A stretch of DNA of 17,122 nucleotides from Candidatus Methylomirabilota bacterium (lineage in GTDB: Bacteria > Methylomirabilota > Methylomirabilia > Methylomirabilales > Methylomirabilaceae). Positions 7,059 through 15,260 of the stretch are shown here, piece after piece. The stretch's first letter is position 1; the number at the start of each line of letters is the position of its first letter. The stretch is from NCBI GenBank assembly GCA_003105305.1, contig PQAQ01000263.1, positions 12,707 through 29,828 on the forward strand, read 5' to 3'. The position numbers and the translations under genes were made by a program. Under the pieces are notes generated by a model. That model saw only the letters and a program-made list of their open reading frames with translations. It had not been told where the DNA came from and made no database searches.

Positions 7059-7095
7059 ACCGGATTTCCGGTGACTCGCGTCGGGTGAACCGACG
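7059..7095. promoter_or_regulatory. Two adjacent perfect hairpins in the leader of the outer-membrane protein gene
   Basis: ACCGG-ATTT-CCGGT (7059-7072) and CGTCGG-GTGAA-CCGACG (7079-7095) lie six bases apart in the 192-base gap between the small membrane protein stop and the outer-membrane protein start. Neither is followed by a T-run on the minus strand, so a classic terminator is unlikely. They could be RNA processing or stability elements, or operator half-sites. Confidence 0.4.
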
Positions 7096-7192
7096 ATAGT
7101 GAGACAGCGCGAAATGTGATTACACGCTACCCGTGAGTGTGATGACTTCTTTAGAGTATTAAGAGACGGCTAACCCATCGATTAAAGAGCGG

Positions 7193-7525
7193 TTACGCGA
7201 AACAGAGTCGAGGCGGGGATCGGCCGGTACGCCGGATGACCTGGAATTGAGAAGCGCGTTGAGGTAGCGGTAGCAGGATGAGTAGCATCGCCGCTACGAC
7301 AGGAAGAGGCGCGTCCGTTGACGGCGCGTGAGGTGAAACAGCTTTATGGAGCCACAGACAGACTGAGACGAGAGGACTCTTGGCCTGGTGTTGCGCGTAC
7401 TGCATATGCGGATGGGTCAGACAGAGGATCAGGAAGGCGTTGAGAAAGAGGTACAGGGTGACGGCCGCTGCCACCAAAGGTGTGAAGCGCAGACGAATCA
7501 CGGATCTGTCCTGTAATCGTTGCAT
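7193..7525 (-). CDS. Small membrane protein, unknown function
   Basis: A 110-residue protein with a basic N-terminus, one clear transmembrane helix (about 14-36, LVAAAVTLYLFLNAFLILCL) and a second hydrophobic stretch at about 76-90 (PVVAAMLLILLPLP). Between them is a loop with HPHMQYAQHQ, a possible metal-ligand cluster, and CLWLHKAVSPHAP. I do not recognise the family. It is the first gene after a TTGACA promoter candidate and lies 192 bases before the outer-membrane protein gene on the same strand, so it probably belongs to the copper operon. AGGAAGAG lies about 12 bases before ATG 7525, which is long; a GTG at codon 9 is an alternative. A membrane copper-binding accessory is only a suggestion. 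Confidence 0.6.
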   Translation of the reverse strand: MQRLQDRSVIRLRFTPLVAAAVTLYLFLNAFLILCLTHPHMQYAQHQAKSPLVSVCLWLHKAVSPHAPSTDAPLPVVAAMLLILLPLPQRASQFQVIRRTGRSPPRLCFA

Positions 7526-7582
7526 GGAGCGTTATACTCTTCCTGCGCGTAGCCGGTTTCGGCGTTCTTCTAACCCAAGGCT

Positions 7583-7612
7583 AGGCTATCGGAGCCGTAT
7601 TGCTGCTGTCAA
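7583..7612 (-). promoter_or_regulatory. Candidate promoter of the cop operon
   Basis: A perfect TTGACA (7612-7607) and TAGCCT (7588-7583) are 18 bases apart on the minus strand, about 60 bases before the first cop-operon start. The arrangement mirrors the czc promoter at the right edge (TTGACA, 18 bases, TAGACT, each -10 preceded by GA). No clear CueR-type dyad was found. Confidence 0.45.
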
Positions 7613-7651
7613 GCGGAAAAACGGCACAGCATCTCCGGAACCAATTACTCG

Positions 7652-7680
7652 TTGCCGAATACGCTACTCCCTGATAAGGT
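7652..7680 (+). promoter_or_regulatory. Weak candidate promoter upstream of the ABC genes
   Basis: TTGCCG (7652-7657) and TAAGGT (7675-7680) with a 17-base spacer on the plus strand, about 145 bases before the permease ATG. Both boxes are only partial matches. Confidence 0.25.
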
Positions 7681-7829
7681 GTGCCATGAGTCCTTTGTGA
7701 TTTCGGACGGACTCGTACGACCTCGCCACCGCGGCACATTACAACAGAGCGCGTTGCCTGAACCGAGAACGTTTATACCGGAAGCCAGGAACCTATTCGG
7801 GTAAGCTTGTCCAATCGCTATAGCATCCA

Positions 7830-9542
7830 ATGTTCAAAATACCTGCCTCCATACCATCCGTGCCAATCGGATTCAAGCTGATTGATGCCTTAATCCTCTT
7901 CTTCATTATGAGCGTCCTTTCCCTCATTGTGTATGTGGCGTCCGGCTGGCGTTATGAAATGCAGCCCTCGGTAGAGATCAGTCTTGATTCGAAATATATC
8001 CCGTTGTATTCGGCGAATTCTCTTATCAGGATGTCTTTCGCATATATTTTGTCACTGCTGTTTTCAATCTGGTACGGATATACGGCCAACAGGAGCAGAA
8101 TCCACGAGAAGATCATGATCCCGCTTCTCGACGTCCTGCAGTCCATACCTGTACTCTCCTTCCTGCCCGGCGTAACGCTGGCCATGATCGCTATTTTTCC
8201 TCGTCGGCGGCTGGGCATCGAGCTTGCCTCCATCCTGCTTATTTTCACCGGACAGGTCTGGAACATGGCGTTCAGCTACTATCATTCCATCAACACTATT
8301 CCGAGCGAACTCACAGAAGTCACACAGGTTTTCAGACACAACAAATTCACAAAATTCCTTCGGCTCGATCTCCCTTTCAGCGCCATCGGCCTCGTCTGGA
8401 ACAGCATGATGTCGGTGGCCGGTGGATGGTTCTTTCTCATGGCCTGCGAAATGTTCGTTCTCAAAGATCGAGATTTCCGGCTTCCCGGCATCGGCTCCTA
8501 TATTCAAACCGCGGCGAATCAGGGAGATATGGTTCATGTTCTGTATGGGATCGGCACGATGATCTTACTGATCATATTGCTCGACATTCTCGCCTGGCGT
8601 CCCCTCGTGTCCTGGTCACAGAAATTCAGGATCGAGACCGTCCAAGCAGAGGACGAGAGAGAGTCGTTCGTGCTTGATCTTCTCCGGAGATCTGCCTTTA
8701 TCGGGAAAATCAATTTGCTTACTTCCGGCACGATGAAGAGTATCGAAGCGTTTTTCGAGAAATCGACCGTCGACTCAAATGTCACTGTCGGTCGCATACG
8801 CAAAACGGTAAATATCGTGATCCTTTTTGCAGTAAGCCTGATGTTTTTCTGGTCTGTTGCGAGCGCCTCGACGTTGTTTCTGAATCTTGGCGCGTCAGAC
8901 TATCTCACGGTACTTACGGCCGCGGGCTTTTCCGTCCTCAGGACCTCGTTGGCCTTGTTCATCGCTGCCCTCTGGACGATCCCGGCCGGTGTCTATATCG
9001 GTACGAATCCAAAGGCGGCGCGGGTGCTCCAGCCTGTTGTTCAGGTGGTCGCATCGATCCCCGCCACTGCTGTGTTCCCGGTGATCCTTCTCTTTCTTAT
9101 CAAGCTTGGAGGAGGACTTGCCGCAGGCTCGATATTTCTGATGCTGCTGGGCACGCAATGGTACATCCTGTTTAATGTCATTGCGGGCGCGTCCGCCATC
9201 CCTCAGGATCTGAAAGAGACGGCCCGGCTTTATGGGCTGAAAGGCATAAGAAAGTGGAGGACGCTGATCCTTCCCGGCATATTCCCGTATCTTGTGACCG
9301 GCCTCATCACCGCGACAGGCGGAGCATGGAATGCGACCATTGTGTCTGAATATGTGACCTTCGGGGGTGAGACGATGAAGACGAGAGGACTTGGGAGCCT
9401 CATCAGCGAATCGACGGTTACCGGAAATTTCGGCCTGCTCCTTGTGAGCACGGTTGTCATGGCTATACTTGTGGTCAGCATCAACAGGCTCGTCTGGAAA
9501 AGAATGTTTACGCTTGCGCAGGAAAAATATCGACTTGGGTAA
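7830..9542 (+). CDS. Fused double ABC-transporter permease (NitT/TauT-like)
   Basis: A 570-residue inner-membrane protein made of two permease domains. Half one (about 1-285) has roughly six membrane segments and an EAA loop at 158-187 (PSELTEVTQVFRHNKFTKFL). Half two (about 320-570) repeats the plan with an EAA loop at 458-487 (PQDLKETARLYGLKGIRKWR). EAA loops dock the ATPase, so one polypeptide supplies both channel halves. The fold is that of the SsuC/TauC/NrtB family, which imports nitrate, sulfonates and similar anions; this fused subtype is usually annotated only as a general permease and its substrate is unknown to me. ATG 7830 is the first possible start because a TAG precedes it three codons upstream, yet there is no ribosome site and TATAGC lies six bases before it. 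Base composition is lower in GC than the flanking operons. The ATPase follows after 21 bases; no binding protein is present. Confidence 0.9.
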   Translation: MFKIPASIPSVPIGFKLIDALILFFIMSVLSLIVYVASGWRYEMQPSVEISLDSKYIPLYSANSLIRMSFAYILSLLFSIWYGYTANRSRIHEKIMIPLLDVLQSIPVLSFLPGVTLAMIAIFPRRRLGIELASILLIFTGQVWNMAFSYYHSINTIPSELTEVTQVFRHNKFTKFLRLDLPFSAIGLVWNSMMSVAGGWFFLMACEMFVLKDRDFRLPGIGSYIQTAANQGDMVHVLYGIGTMILLIILLDILAWRPLVSWSQKFRIETVQAEDERESFVLDLLRRSAFIGKINLLTSGTMKSIEAFFEKSTVDSNVTVGRIRKTVNIVILFAVSLMFFWSVASASTLFLNLGASDYLTVLTAAGFSVLRTSLALFIAALWTIPAGVYIGTNPKAARVLQPVVQVVASIPATAVFPVILLFLIKLGGGLAAGSIFLMLLGTQWYILFNVIAGASAIPQDLKETARLYGLKGIRKWRTLILPGIFPYLVTGLITATGGAWNATIVSEYVTFGGETMKTRGLGSLISESTVTGNFGLLLVSTVVMAILVVSINRLVWKRMFTLAQEKYRLG

Positions 9543-9563
9543 GGACAATAAGCGGGGCAAGCG

Positions 9564-10832
9564 GTGGCTGACGTAATCCTTGAGACGAAAGGGCTTACGA
9601 AATCCTATCCCATGAGCGGCGGCAGGGAGCTGTCCGTCCTTGAGGATATCAATATACGGGTACGGGAGGGCGAGTTTGTCTCGATCCTCGGTCCTTCCGG
9701 AGCGGGAAAGTCGACGCTTCTGAGAATACTCGTTGGTCTGGCCTCGCCTTCGAAAGGAGAGGTCCTGTATCACGGTATTCCTTTGGCAAAAGCCCTTCCG
9801 AAAATCGCCATGGTATTTCAGAGTTTCGCCCTGTTTCCGTGGCTGACGGTGCTTGAAAATGTCGAGCTGGGGCTGAAGTCTTACGGTTTGTCAGATAATG
9901 CGGCGAGGGAAAAGTCCGTAAAGATGCTCGACATCGTCGGTCTGGACGGGTTTGAGGACGCCTACCCAAGGGAACTCTCCGGCGGTATGAGGCAAAGGGT
10001 CGGCATCGCCCGCGCCCTCGTCGTAGAGCCCGAGATTCTTTTTATGGATGAGCCATTTTCCGCCCTCGATATTCTGACGGCCGACAACCTGAGAGGCGAG
10101 CTAATCGACCTGTGGCTCAGGAAAATCATGCCCATCAAGTCGATTATCTTCGTCACTCATAACATTGAAGAGGCGGCATTTCTTTCGAACAGAGCGATCA
10201 TTTTGAGTCATAATCCCGGCAGGATCAAAGCCGATATGTTTATCGATCTTCCGCATGAGAGGGACAAGAATTCGAGAGACTTCAAGTACACGGTCGACCG
10301 GATTTTTACGATTCTTACCAAACCGGAACAGGAGGTGCCCTTCCTGCTCGAAAGGGAGCGGTATCAGTTTTTGCCGCACACGAAGATCGGAGCTATCGCG
10401 GGCCTGATCGAGATGGTGCACGACAAGGGGGATCGGGCTGATATTTCGGTCCTCGCCTCGGATCTCAGCATGGAAGTGGATGATATCTTCCCTCTGATCG
10501 AGGCCTCGGTGTTTCTCGGTCTCGGAGAGATCAAAGAGGGTGACTTCATCATCACCGACATGGGCAGGCAATTTTCCGACGCGGATGCGCTCAAGAAGAA
10601 GGAACTGTTCAAAGCCACCGCACTGAACAACATCCAGTTGCTCAAGCAGATCACGCAGGTCCTGCAGTCAACCTCGAAGCGCAGGATATCGGAAGACTTC
10701 TTTTTGGAAATCCTCGCTAACCATTTCACAACTGAAGAGGCATGGAACCAGCTTGAGACAGCCATCGACTGGGGCCGGTACGCGGAACTGTTTGCGTATG
10801 ATTACGACAGCGGGGAATTGTATCTCGAATAG
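9564..10832 (+). CDS. ABC-transporter ATPase with C-terminal AAA-associated domain
   Basis: A 422-residue cytoplasmic ATPase partnering the fused permease upstream. Residues 1-260 are a NrtD/SsuB/TauB-type ABC domain: Walker A GPSGAGKS (43-50), Q-loop Gln86, signature LSGG (138-141), Walker B ILFMDEP (158-164) and switch His199. Residues from about 270 to the end form an extra domain (IAGLIEMVHDKGDRADISVL, then a helical block ending in WGRYAELFAYD) that resembles the AAA-associated C-terminal domain found in this subtype; it looks winged-helix-like and probably regulates the transporter. It starts with GTG at 9564 (GGGG six bases upstream), 21 bases after the permease stop, so the two are co-transcribed. 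Substrate unknown; all catalytic motifs are intact. GC content is lower than in neighbouring operons, as for the permease. Confidence 0.92.
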   Translation: MADVILETKGLTKSYPMSGGRELSVLEDINIRVREGEFVSILGPSGAGKSTLLRILVGLASPSKGEVLYHGIPLAKALPKIAMVFQSFALFPWLTVLENVELGLKSYGLSDNAAREKSVKMLDIVGLDGFEDAYPRELSGGMRQRVGIARALVVEPEILFMDEPFSALDILTADNLRGELIDLWLRKIMPIKSIIFVTHNIEEAAFLSNRAIILSHNPGRIKADMFIDLPHERDKNSRDFKYTVDRIFTILTKPEQEVPFLLERERYQFLPHTKIGAIAGLIEMVHDKGDRADISVLASDLSMEVDDIFPLIEASVFLGLGEIKEGDFIITDMGRQFSDADALKKKELFKATALNNIQLLKQITQVLQSTSKRRISEDFFLEILANHFTTEEAWNQLETAIDWGRYAELFAYDYDSGELYLE

Positions 10833-10870
10833 AGATGTCATTTTGGCCTACCCGTGCATGACGAACATCT
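10833..10870. terminator. Possible bidirectional hairpin between convergent genes
   Basis: AGATGT (10833-10838) and ACATCT (10865-10870) can pair, with an inner GTCAT/ATGAC match offset by a bulge. It sits in the 48-base gap between the convergent ABC and CzcA stops. The large loop and absence of a T-run make it weak. Confidence 0.25.
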
Positions 10871-10880
10871 GCCGGCAAGG

Positions 10881-13800
10881 TCAGGCGATGTCTGCGGCGT
10901 CGCGTTCGAACCAGCGATAGAGGCTCGGGAGCACAAAGAGCGTCAACAGCGTGGAGGAGACGAGGCCGCCGATCACGACGGTGGCCAGCGGACGCTGGAC
11001 CTCGGCGCCGACGCCATGAGACAGCGCCATCGGGATGAATCCGAGACCGGCGACCAGTGCCGTCATCAGGACTGGCCGCAGCCGGATCTCGGCGGCCTTC
11101 AGCGCCGCATCGCGCGCCGACAACCCTTCCTCGCGAAGGTGCAGGATATAGCTCATCAGGACCACGCCGTTCAGAACGGCCACCCCGAACAGCGCAATAA
11201 AGCCTACGCCTGCCGAGATACTGAACGGCAGTCCGCGTGTGGCCAAGGCGAGCACCCCACCGGTCACCGCCAATGGGACGTTCAGAAAGATCAGCAGCGC
11301 GGGTCGAACCGCATTAAAGGTGGTGTACAACAGGACAAAGATCAGGCACAGCGAAAGGGGGACGACGATCGCCAGGCGACTGGTGGCCCGCGCCAGATTC
11401 TCGAATTGCCCGCCCCACTTGATGTGATAGCCCGGGGGCAGCTTCAGTTCTCTGGCAATTCGGTCTTGCGCCTCGCGCACAAACGAGCTGAGGTCGCGGC
11501 CTCTGACGTTGGCCTCGACGACAATCCGTCGGCTGATATCTTCACGACTTACAAGCGCCGGACCCTCGTCTACGCTGACGGTGGCCAGTTGGGCCAGCGG
11601 GATCAGGGCGCCGTTCGGCGCCGCCACCGGCAAGTTCTGGAAAGAGGGAAGATCGGTACGGCTGCTGCCGATCGCCCGAACGACCAGGGGGAATCGTCGC
11701 TGCCCCTCAAAAACCGTACCGACTATTTTCCCGGCGCCGCCTGCCTCGACAGCGGCCAGTACATCCGCCGCATTGATTCCATATCGGGCGATCCGCCGCC
11801 GGTCTACCTGAATTCGCAGGGCCGGGAGGCCGGTTAACTGTTCGACCCGGATATCCTGGCCGCCGCGGATCTGTCGCAGGATGTGCGCGGCCTGGTCGCC
11901 TTTTTCTTTCAAGACGTTGAGATCGTCTCCGAAGATCTTGAGGCCGATATCGGACCGGACGCCTGCAATCATTTCGTTAAAACGCATCTCAATCGGTTGG
12001 GCAAAGCTTATGCCTACGCCCGGAACTTCGGACGAGAGGGTCGCAGCGAACTGGTCGATGAGCCGGTCTTTTGTCATGCCGGCTTTCCACTCCCGTGACG
12101 GTCTGAGGGCGATGAAGACATCGGATGCCTCCATTCCCATCACGTCGGTCGCGACCTCCGGAGATCCGATCCTGGATACGATCTGCCGTACCTCCGGGAA
12201 ACGCAGAAGGGTACGTTCAATCTCGAGAGAGTCCTTGATCGATTGATCTAACGCGGTGCTCGGTAGGCGCCAGGTCTGCAGCACAATGTCCCCCTCGTCA
12301 AGTTGCGGGATGAACTCTCCGCCGAGAAACGGCACAAATGCGAGACTGATGACAAAGGCGGATGCCGCGGCGAGGGCTGTCATTTTCGGGTGGTGGACAC
12401 ACCATACGAGTCGCGGTAGATACAAGATCTTGACGTGGCGCAGCAGCCAGGAATCGCCCTCCCTAATCGGCCCACGCAGAAACAGAGAAGCCATGACCGG
12501 CATAAGGGTGAACGAGAGGATCAACGAGCCGACCAGAGCAAAGATCACCGTGAACGCCATTGGCTTGAACATCTTCCCCTCGACGCCCTGCAATGTGAGG
12601 ATCGGCAGGTAGACGATGACGATAATGCTGACAGCAAAGAAGATGGGCCGCAGGACCTCGCGCCCGGCTCGGAGGATAATGAGGGGACGTTCCTCTCGTC
12701 GTACGCTGCGCTCTTCCGCCAGATGTCGGATGATATTTTCAATCATCACTACTGCGCCGTCCACAATCAGCCCGAAATCGATCGCGCCCAGGCTCATCAG
12801 ATTGCCGGAGATTCCCATCTGAACCATTCCCGTGAAGGCGACCAGCATGGAGAGAGGGATCGCTGCGGCGACAATCAGGCCGCCCCGAAGGTTGCCGAGG
12901 AGCAGGAGCAGAACCGCAACGACCAGCAGCGCTCCCTCGATCAGATTGTTGGTGACGGTTCGGATCACCTTGTTGACGAGATCCGAGCGGTCATAGTACG
13001 GCTCAATGGAGACCCCGGGTGGAAGACTCGGTTTCATCCGCTCGACCTCGTCTTTAATCCGCTCAGCCACGACGCGGCCGTTGCCGCCGCGAAGCATCAG
13101 CGCCATGGCGACCACCGTTTCTCCCTCGCCATTTCGGGTTGCCGCTCCGATCCGCGGCATCGAGTCGATCCCTACCTGGCCCAGTTGAGCAATCGTAATT
13201 GGCGTACCGCCCGATCCAGTGCCGACCAGGATCCGGGACAGATCTTCCTGATTTTCGACGAGCCCCTCGCCTCGAATCACATACGCCTCACCGTTGTGCT
13301 CGATATAGCCGCCGCCGGCAATGGCGTTATTCTTTTGCAGTTCGTCAAACACTCGGCCGATGGGGATTCGATAGGAGACGAGCTTTCTCTGGTCCACGAT
13401 TACGTGGTACTGCTTCGTGTACCCCCCCCATTGCGACACTTCCACAACTCCCGGGACCGTACGCAGCCTGTATGCGATCTGCCAATCGAGGATCTCGCGC
13501 AATTGCATGGGCGTGTACCTTTCGCCCTTGACCACAAACTGGTACACCTCGCCCAGCCCCGTGGAGAGCGGCGCGAGTTCCGGGGTCCCGAAGCCTGCAG
13601 GGATCTGTTCTCTGGCCGTCGTCATCCGTTCGGCGACCAGTTGTCGCGCAAAGTGAGCGTTGACGTGATCCTTAAAGACGATGGTAACGGCCGACAGACC
13701 GAATCGACTCGCCGAGCGGAGTTCTTGTAGGTCCGGCAGACCGCTCATCGCGGCTTCGATCGGAAAGGTAACGTATCGTTCTACGTCTACCGGACCCATC

Positions 13801-13964
13801 GGCGCCGTTTTCGTCAGAACCTGTACCTGGACCGTGGTGATGTCCGGGACGGCGTCGATCGGCAGATCACGCAAGGCCATCATGCCGCCAAGGACCAGGA
13901 GAGCGGTCAAGATCAGGACGAGGAATCGGTTCTCCAGAGACAGCTCAAAAATACGCTGGAGCAT
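10881..13964 (-). CDS. czcA: CzcA/CusA-family heavy-metal efflux RND pump
   Basis: A 1027-residue inner-membrane proton-driven pump, full length for the HME-RND family. The N-terminus (LENRFLVLILTALLVLGG) and LPIDAVPDITTVQVQVLT are characteristic, followed by the first periplasmic porter domain, a helix block from about 335 and a second porter domain and helix block. The TM4 signature reads DFGLIVDGAVVMIEN, with Asp396, Asp402 and Glu409 at the sites of the proton-relay acids of CzcA. The DFG...DGA pattern is that of divalent-cation pumps (Co/Zn/Cd/Ni), not the CusA Cu(I)/Ag(I) form, so the name czcA fits better, although the exact ion is inference. It is last in a C-B-A operon, 18 bases after czcB, with GGATGG upstream of ATG 13964. 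It pumps through the CzcB adaptor and CzcC channel. Confidence 0.95.
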   Translation of the reverse strand: MLQRIFELSLENRFLVLILTALLVLGGMMALRDLPIDAVPDITTVQVQVLTKTAPMGPVDVERYVTFPIEAAMSGLPDLQELRSASRFGLSAVTIVFKDHVNAHFARQLVAERMTTAREQIPAGFGTPELAPLSTGLGEVYQFVVKGERYTPMQLREILDWQIAYRLRTVPGVVEVSQWGGYTKQYHVIVDQRKLVSYRIPIGRVFDELQKNNAIAGGGYIEHNGEAYVIRGEGLVENQEDLSRILVGTGSGGTPITIAQLGQVGIDSMPRIGAATRNGEGETVVAMALMLRGGNGRVVAERIKDEVERMKPSLPPGVSIEPYYDRSDLVNKVIRTVTNNLIEGALLVVAVLLLLLGNLRGGLIVAAAIPLSMLVAFTGMVQMGISGNLMSLGAIDFGLIVDGAVVMIENIIRHLAEERSVRREERPLIILRAGREVLRPIFFAVSIIVIVYLPILTLQGVEGKMFKPMAFTVIFALVGSLILSFTLMPVMASLFLRGPIREGDSWLLRHVKILYLPRLVWCVHHPKMTALAAASAFVISLAFVPFLGGEFIPQLDEGDIVLQTWRLPSTALDQSIKDSLEIERTLLRFPEVRQIVSRIGSPEVATDVMGMEASDVFIALRPSREWKAGMTKDRLIDQFAATLSSEVPGVGISFAQPIEMRFNEMIAGVRSDIGLKIFGDDLNVLKEKGDQAAHILRQIRGGQDIRVEQLTGLPALRIQVDRRRIARYGINAADVLAAVEAGGAGKIVGTVFEGQRRFPLVVRAIGSSRTDLPSFQNLPVAAPNGALIPLAQLATVSVDEGPALVSREDISRRIVVEANVRGRDLSSFVREAQDRIARELKLPPGYHIKWGGQFENLARATSRLAIVVPLSLCLIFVLLYTTFNAVRPALLIFLNVPLAVTGGVLALATRGLPFSISAGVGFIALFGVAVLNGVVLMSYILHLREEGLSARDAALKAAEIRLRPVLMTALVAGLGFIPMALSHGVGAEVQRPLATVVIGGLVSSTLLTLFVLPSLYRWFERDAADIA

Positions 13965-13982
13965 GGATGAACCATCCGGGGA

Positions 13983-15251
13983 CTATTGGCCTTGTCCCTG
14001 AGTGAGTTGTTCTTTTAGGAACTCGGATTTTAACGTGAAGCTGCCGGTCGTCACGAGGTGTTCATCCCCCGTGAGGCCTTCGGCGACCTCCACGAGGTCT
14101 CCTGATACGGGTCCAAGCTTTACCTTCCGCCGTGAAAACGTCACCGGATCGAGTTTGACAAAGACCGACGGTTGCCCATCAATCTGCTGAACAGCTGACG
14201 AGGGAATCGCCATCACCATCCCACTTCCATTGACGGCCAAGGCTCGAAGCCGGACGGTTGCGAACATCCCGAGCTTCAATTTCCCGTGAGGATTAGGAAT
14301 TTCTACTCTCGCCTTTGCTGTTCGTGTTTCTGGGTCAAGGAGATCGCTGACATAGCTGATGGTGCCGCGAAAGGTTTCCCCCGGGTAGGCCTCGACGTTG
14401 ATCTCTGCGGCTGTCCCGCGTCGAACCTGCCTCAAATCCTTCTCATAGATATCCACCAGCGTCCAGACGCTGGATAGATCGGCAATCGCCAGCACCTCTT
14501 TCTCAGGTCCGACGACCTCGCCGGGCGCTCCCTCCCGCTTGATGATGACGCCGCTGATCGGCGCCCTGACGACGGTATAGGAGGCCTCACGGCGGAACGC
14601 CTTCTCGTAGTGGGTCGATAACTCGTCGATCTGCTCCTCAGTCATGCCGAAACGATACAGCTTCTCTTTAACCCGCGCGATTCGCGCCTGTCGGTTTGCG
14701 ACCGCCGCTTCCGCCACGCGCTGCTCCGCCTCCCGGATATGGACCTCTTTCTCGGCGATGGCCTCTTTTTCCAGGAGTAGTTGACCGCGTTCCAACATAT
14801 GCTGCGCATGATGCAGGTTGGCCACATCTCGCCGAAGATCGGCAAACTCTGCCATGTAATCCCCGATCGCCTCGCCCAGCTCGATGTTGTCGTACTCGAA
14901 GAGCGGGGCGCCCTGGTTTACGGAATCGCCAACCTGCACATGAATTCGCGCTAGCCGTCCTCTGGCCAGTGGAGCAATGTGGGCGATACGTGCCGGATCG
15001 GGCGCGATTGCGGCGGTGGCTTCGATGAATCGGATCGGTGCGATACGACGCGGCTTGTCGACCGCAAAGCCGAGCCTGGTCTGCGTCTCGGCGGAAATGG
15101 TGACCTCGCCTTCTTTCGGTTTGCCTGCGGGTTCAGCCGGTTTGTCCTCTGGGGCGCGATTGCAGGCCGCCAGCGCCAAGGCTGCCGCCATGATCACCGC
15201 CGGGAGTAAGGCCGTACGAAATCCGAACTGAGCACATACGGGTACAGTCAT
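13983..15251 (-). CDS. czcB: CzcB/CusB-like membrane-fusion lipoprotein
   Basis: A 422-residue periplasmic adaptor that links the RND pump to the outer-membrane channel. It has a lipobox LAAC (27-30), so Cys30 is probably lipidated and anchored to the inner membrane. Barrel-sandwich halves are visible at ARIAHIAPLARGRLARIHVQ (about 85-110) and APISGVIIKREGAPGEVV, separated by a long alpha-hairpin (about 130-210, Glu/Ala/Arg-rich). The beta-barrel and membrane-proximal regions follow, with TAEINVEAYPGETFRGTISY, DPETRTAKARVEIPN and GMFATVRL. There is no N-terminal Met- or His-rich metal-binding extension. The start at 15251 has AAGGA 8 bases upstream, overlapping the stop of czcC nine bases away, so czcC and czcB are coupled. 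Confidence 0.93.
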   Translation of the reverse strand: MTVPVCAQFGFRTALLPAVIMAAALALAACNRAPEDKPAEPAGKPKEGEVTISAETQTRLGFAVDKPRRIAPIRFIEATAAIAPDPARIAHIAPLARGRLARIHVQVGDSVNQGAPLFEYDNIELGEAIGDYMAEFADLRRDVANLHHAQHMLERGQLLLEKEAIAEKEVHIREAEQRVAEAAVANRQARIARVKEKLYRFGMTEEQIDELSTHYEKAFRREASYTVVRAPISGVIIKREGAPGEVVGPEKEVLAIADLSSVWTLVDIYEKDLRQVRRGTAAEINVEAYPGETFRGTISYVSDLLDPETRTAKARVEIPNPHGKLKLGMFATVRLRALAVNGSGMVMAIPSSAVQQIDGQPSVFVKLDPVTFSRRKVKLGPVSGDLVEVAEGLTGDEHLVTTGSFTLKSEFLKEQLTQGQGQ

Positions 15252-15260
15252 TGCGTGTCC

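Larger units (their letters stand above)
7526..7829. other. Divergent intergenic region between cop operon and ABC genes
   Basis: A 304-base stretch with no convincing gene. It holds candidate promoters on both strands (7583-7612 minus, 7652-7680 plus, 7819-7824 plus) and the likely left boundary of the lower-GC ABC segment. The 61-codon minus frame at 7645-7830 has no ribosome site or recognisable sequence. Confidence 0.6.

Noticed and set aside
7645..7830. 61-codon minus-strand frame in the divergent intergenic region
   Set aside because: No ribosome site, signal or recognisable sequence; ends exactly where the permease gene starts.
8895..9773. 292-codon minus-strand frame
   Set aside because: Antisense to the permease and ATPase genes, with highly charged shadow composition.
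10854..11837. 327-codon plus-strand frame
   Set aside because: Gln/Asp/Arg-rich antisense shadow of czcA.
12435..13730. 431-codon plus-strand frame
   Set aside because: Long because of high GC; antisense to czcA, whose protein is fully conserved along this length.
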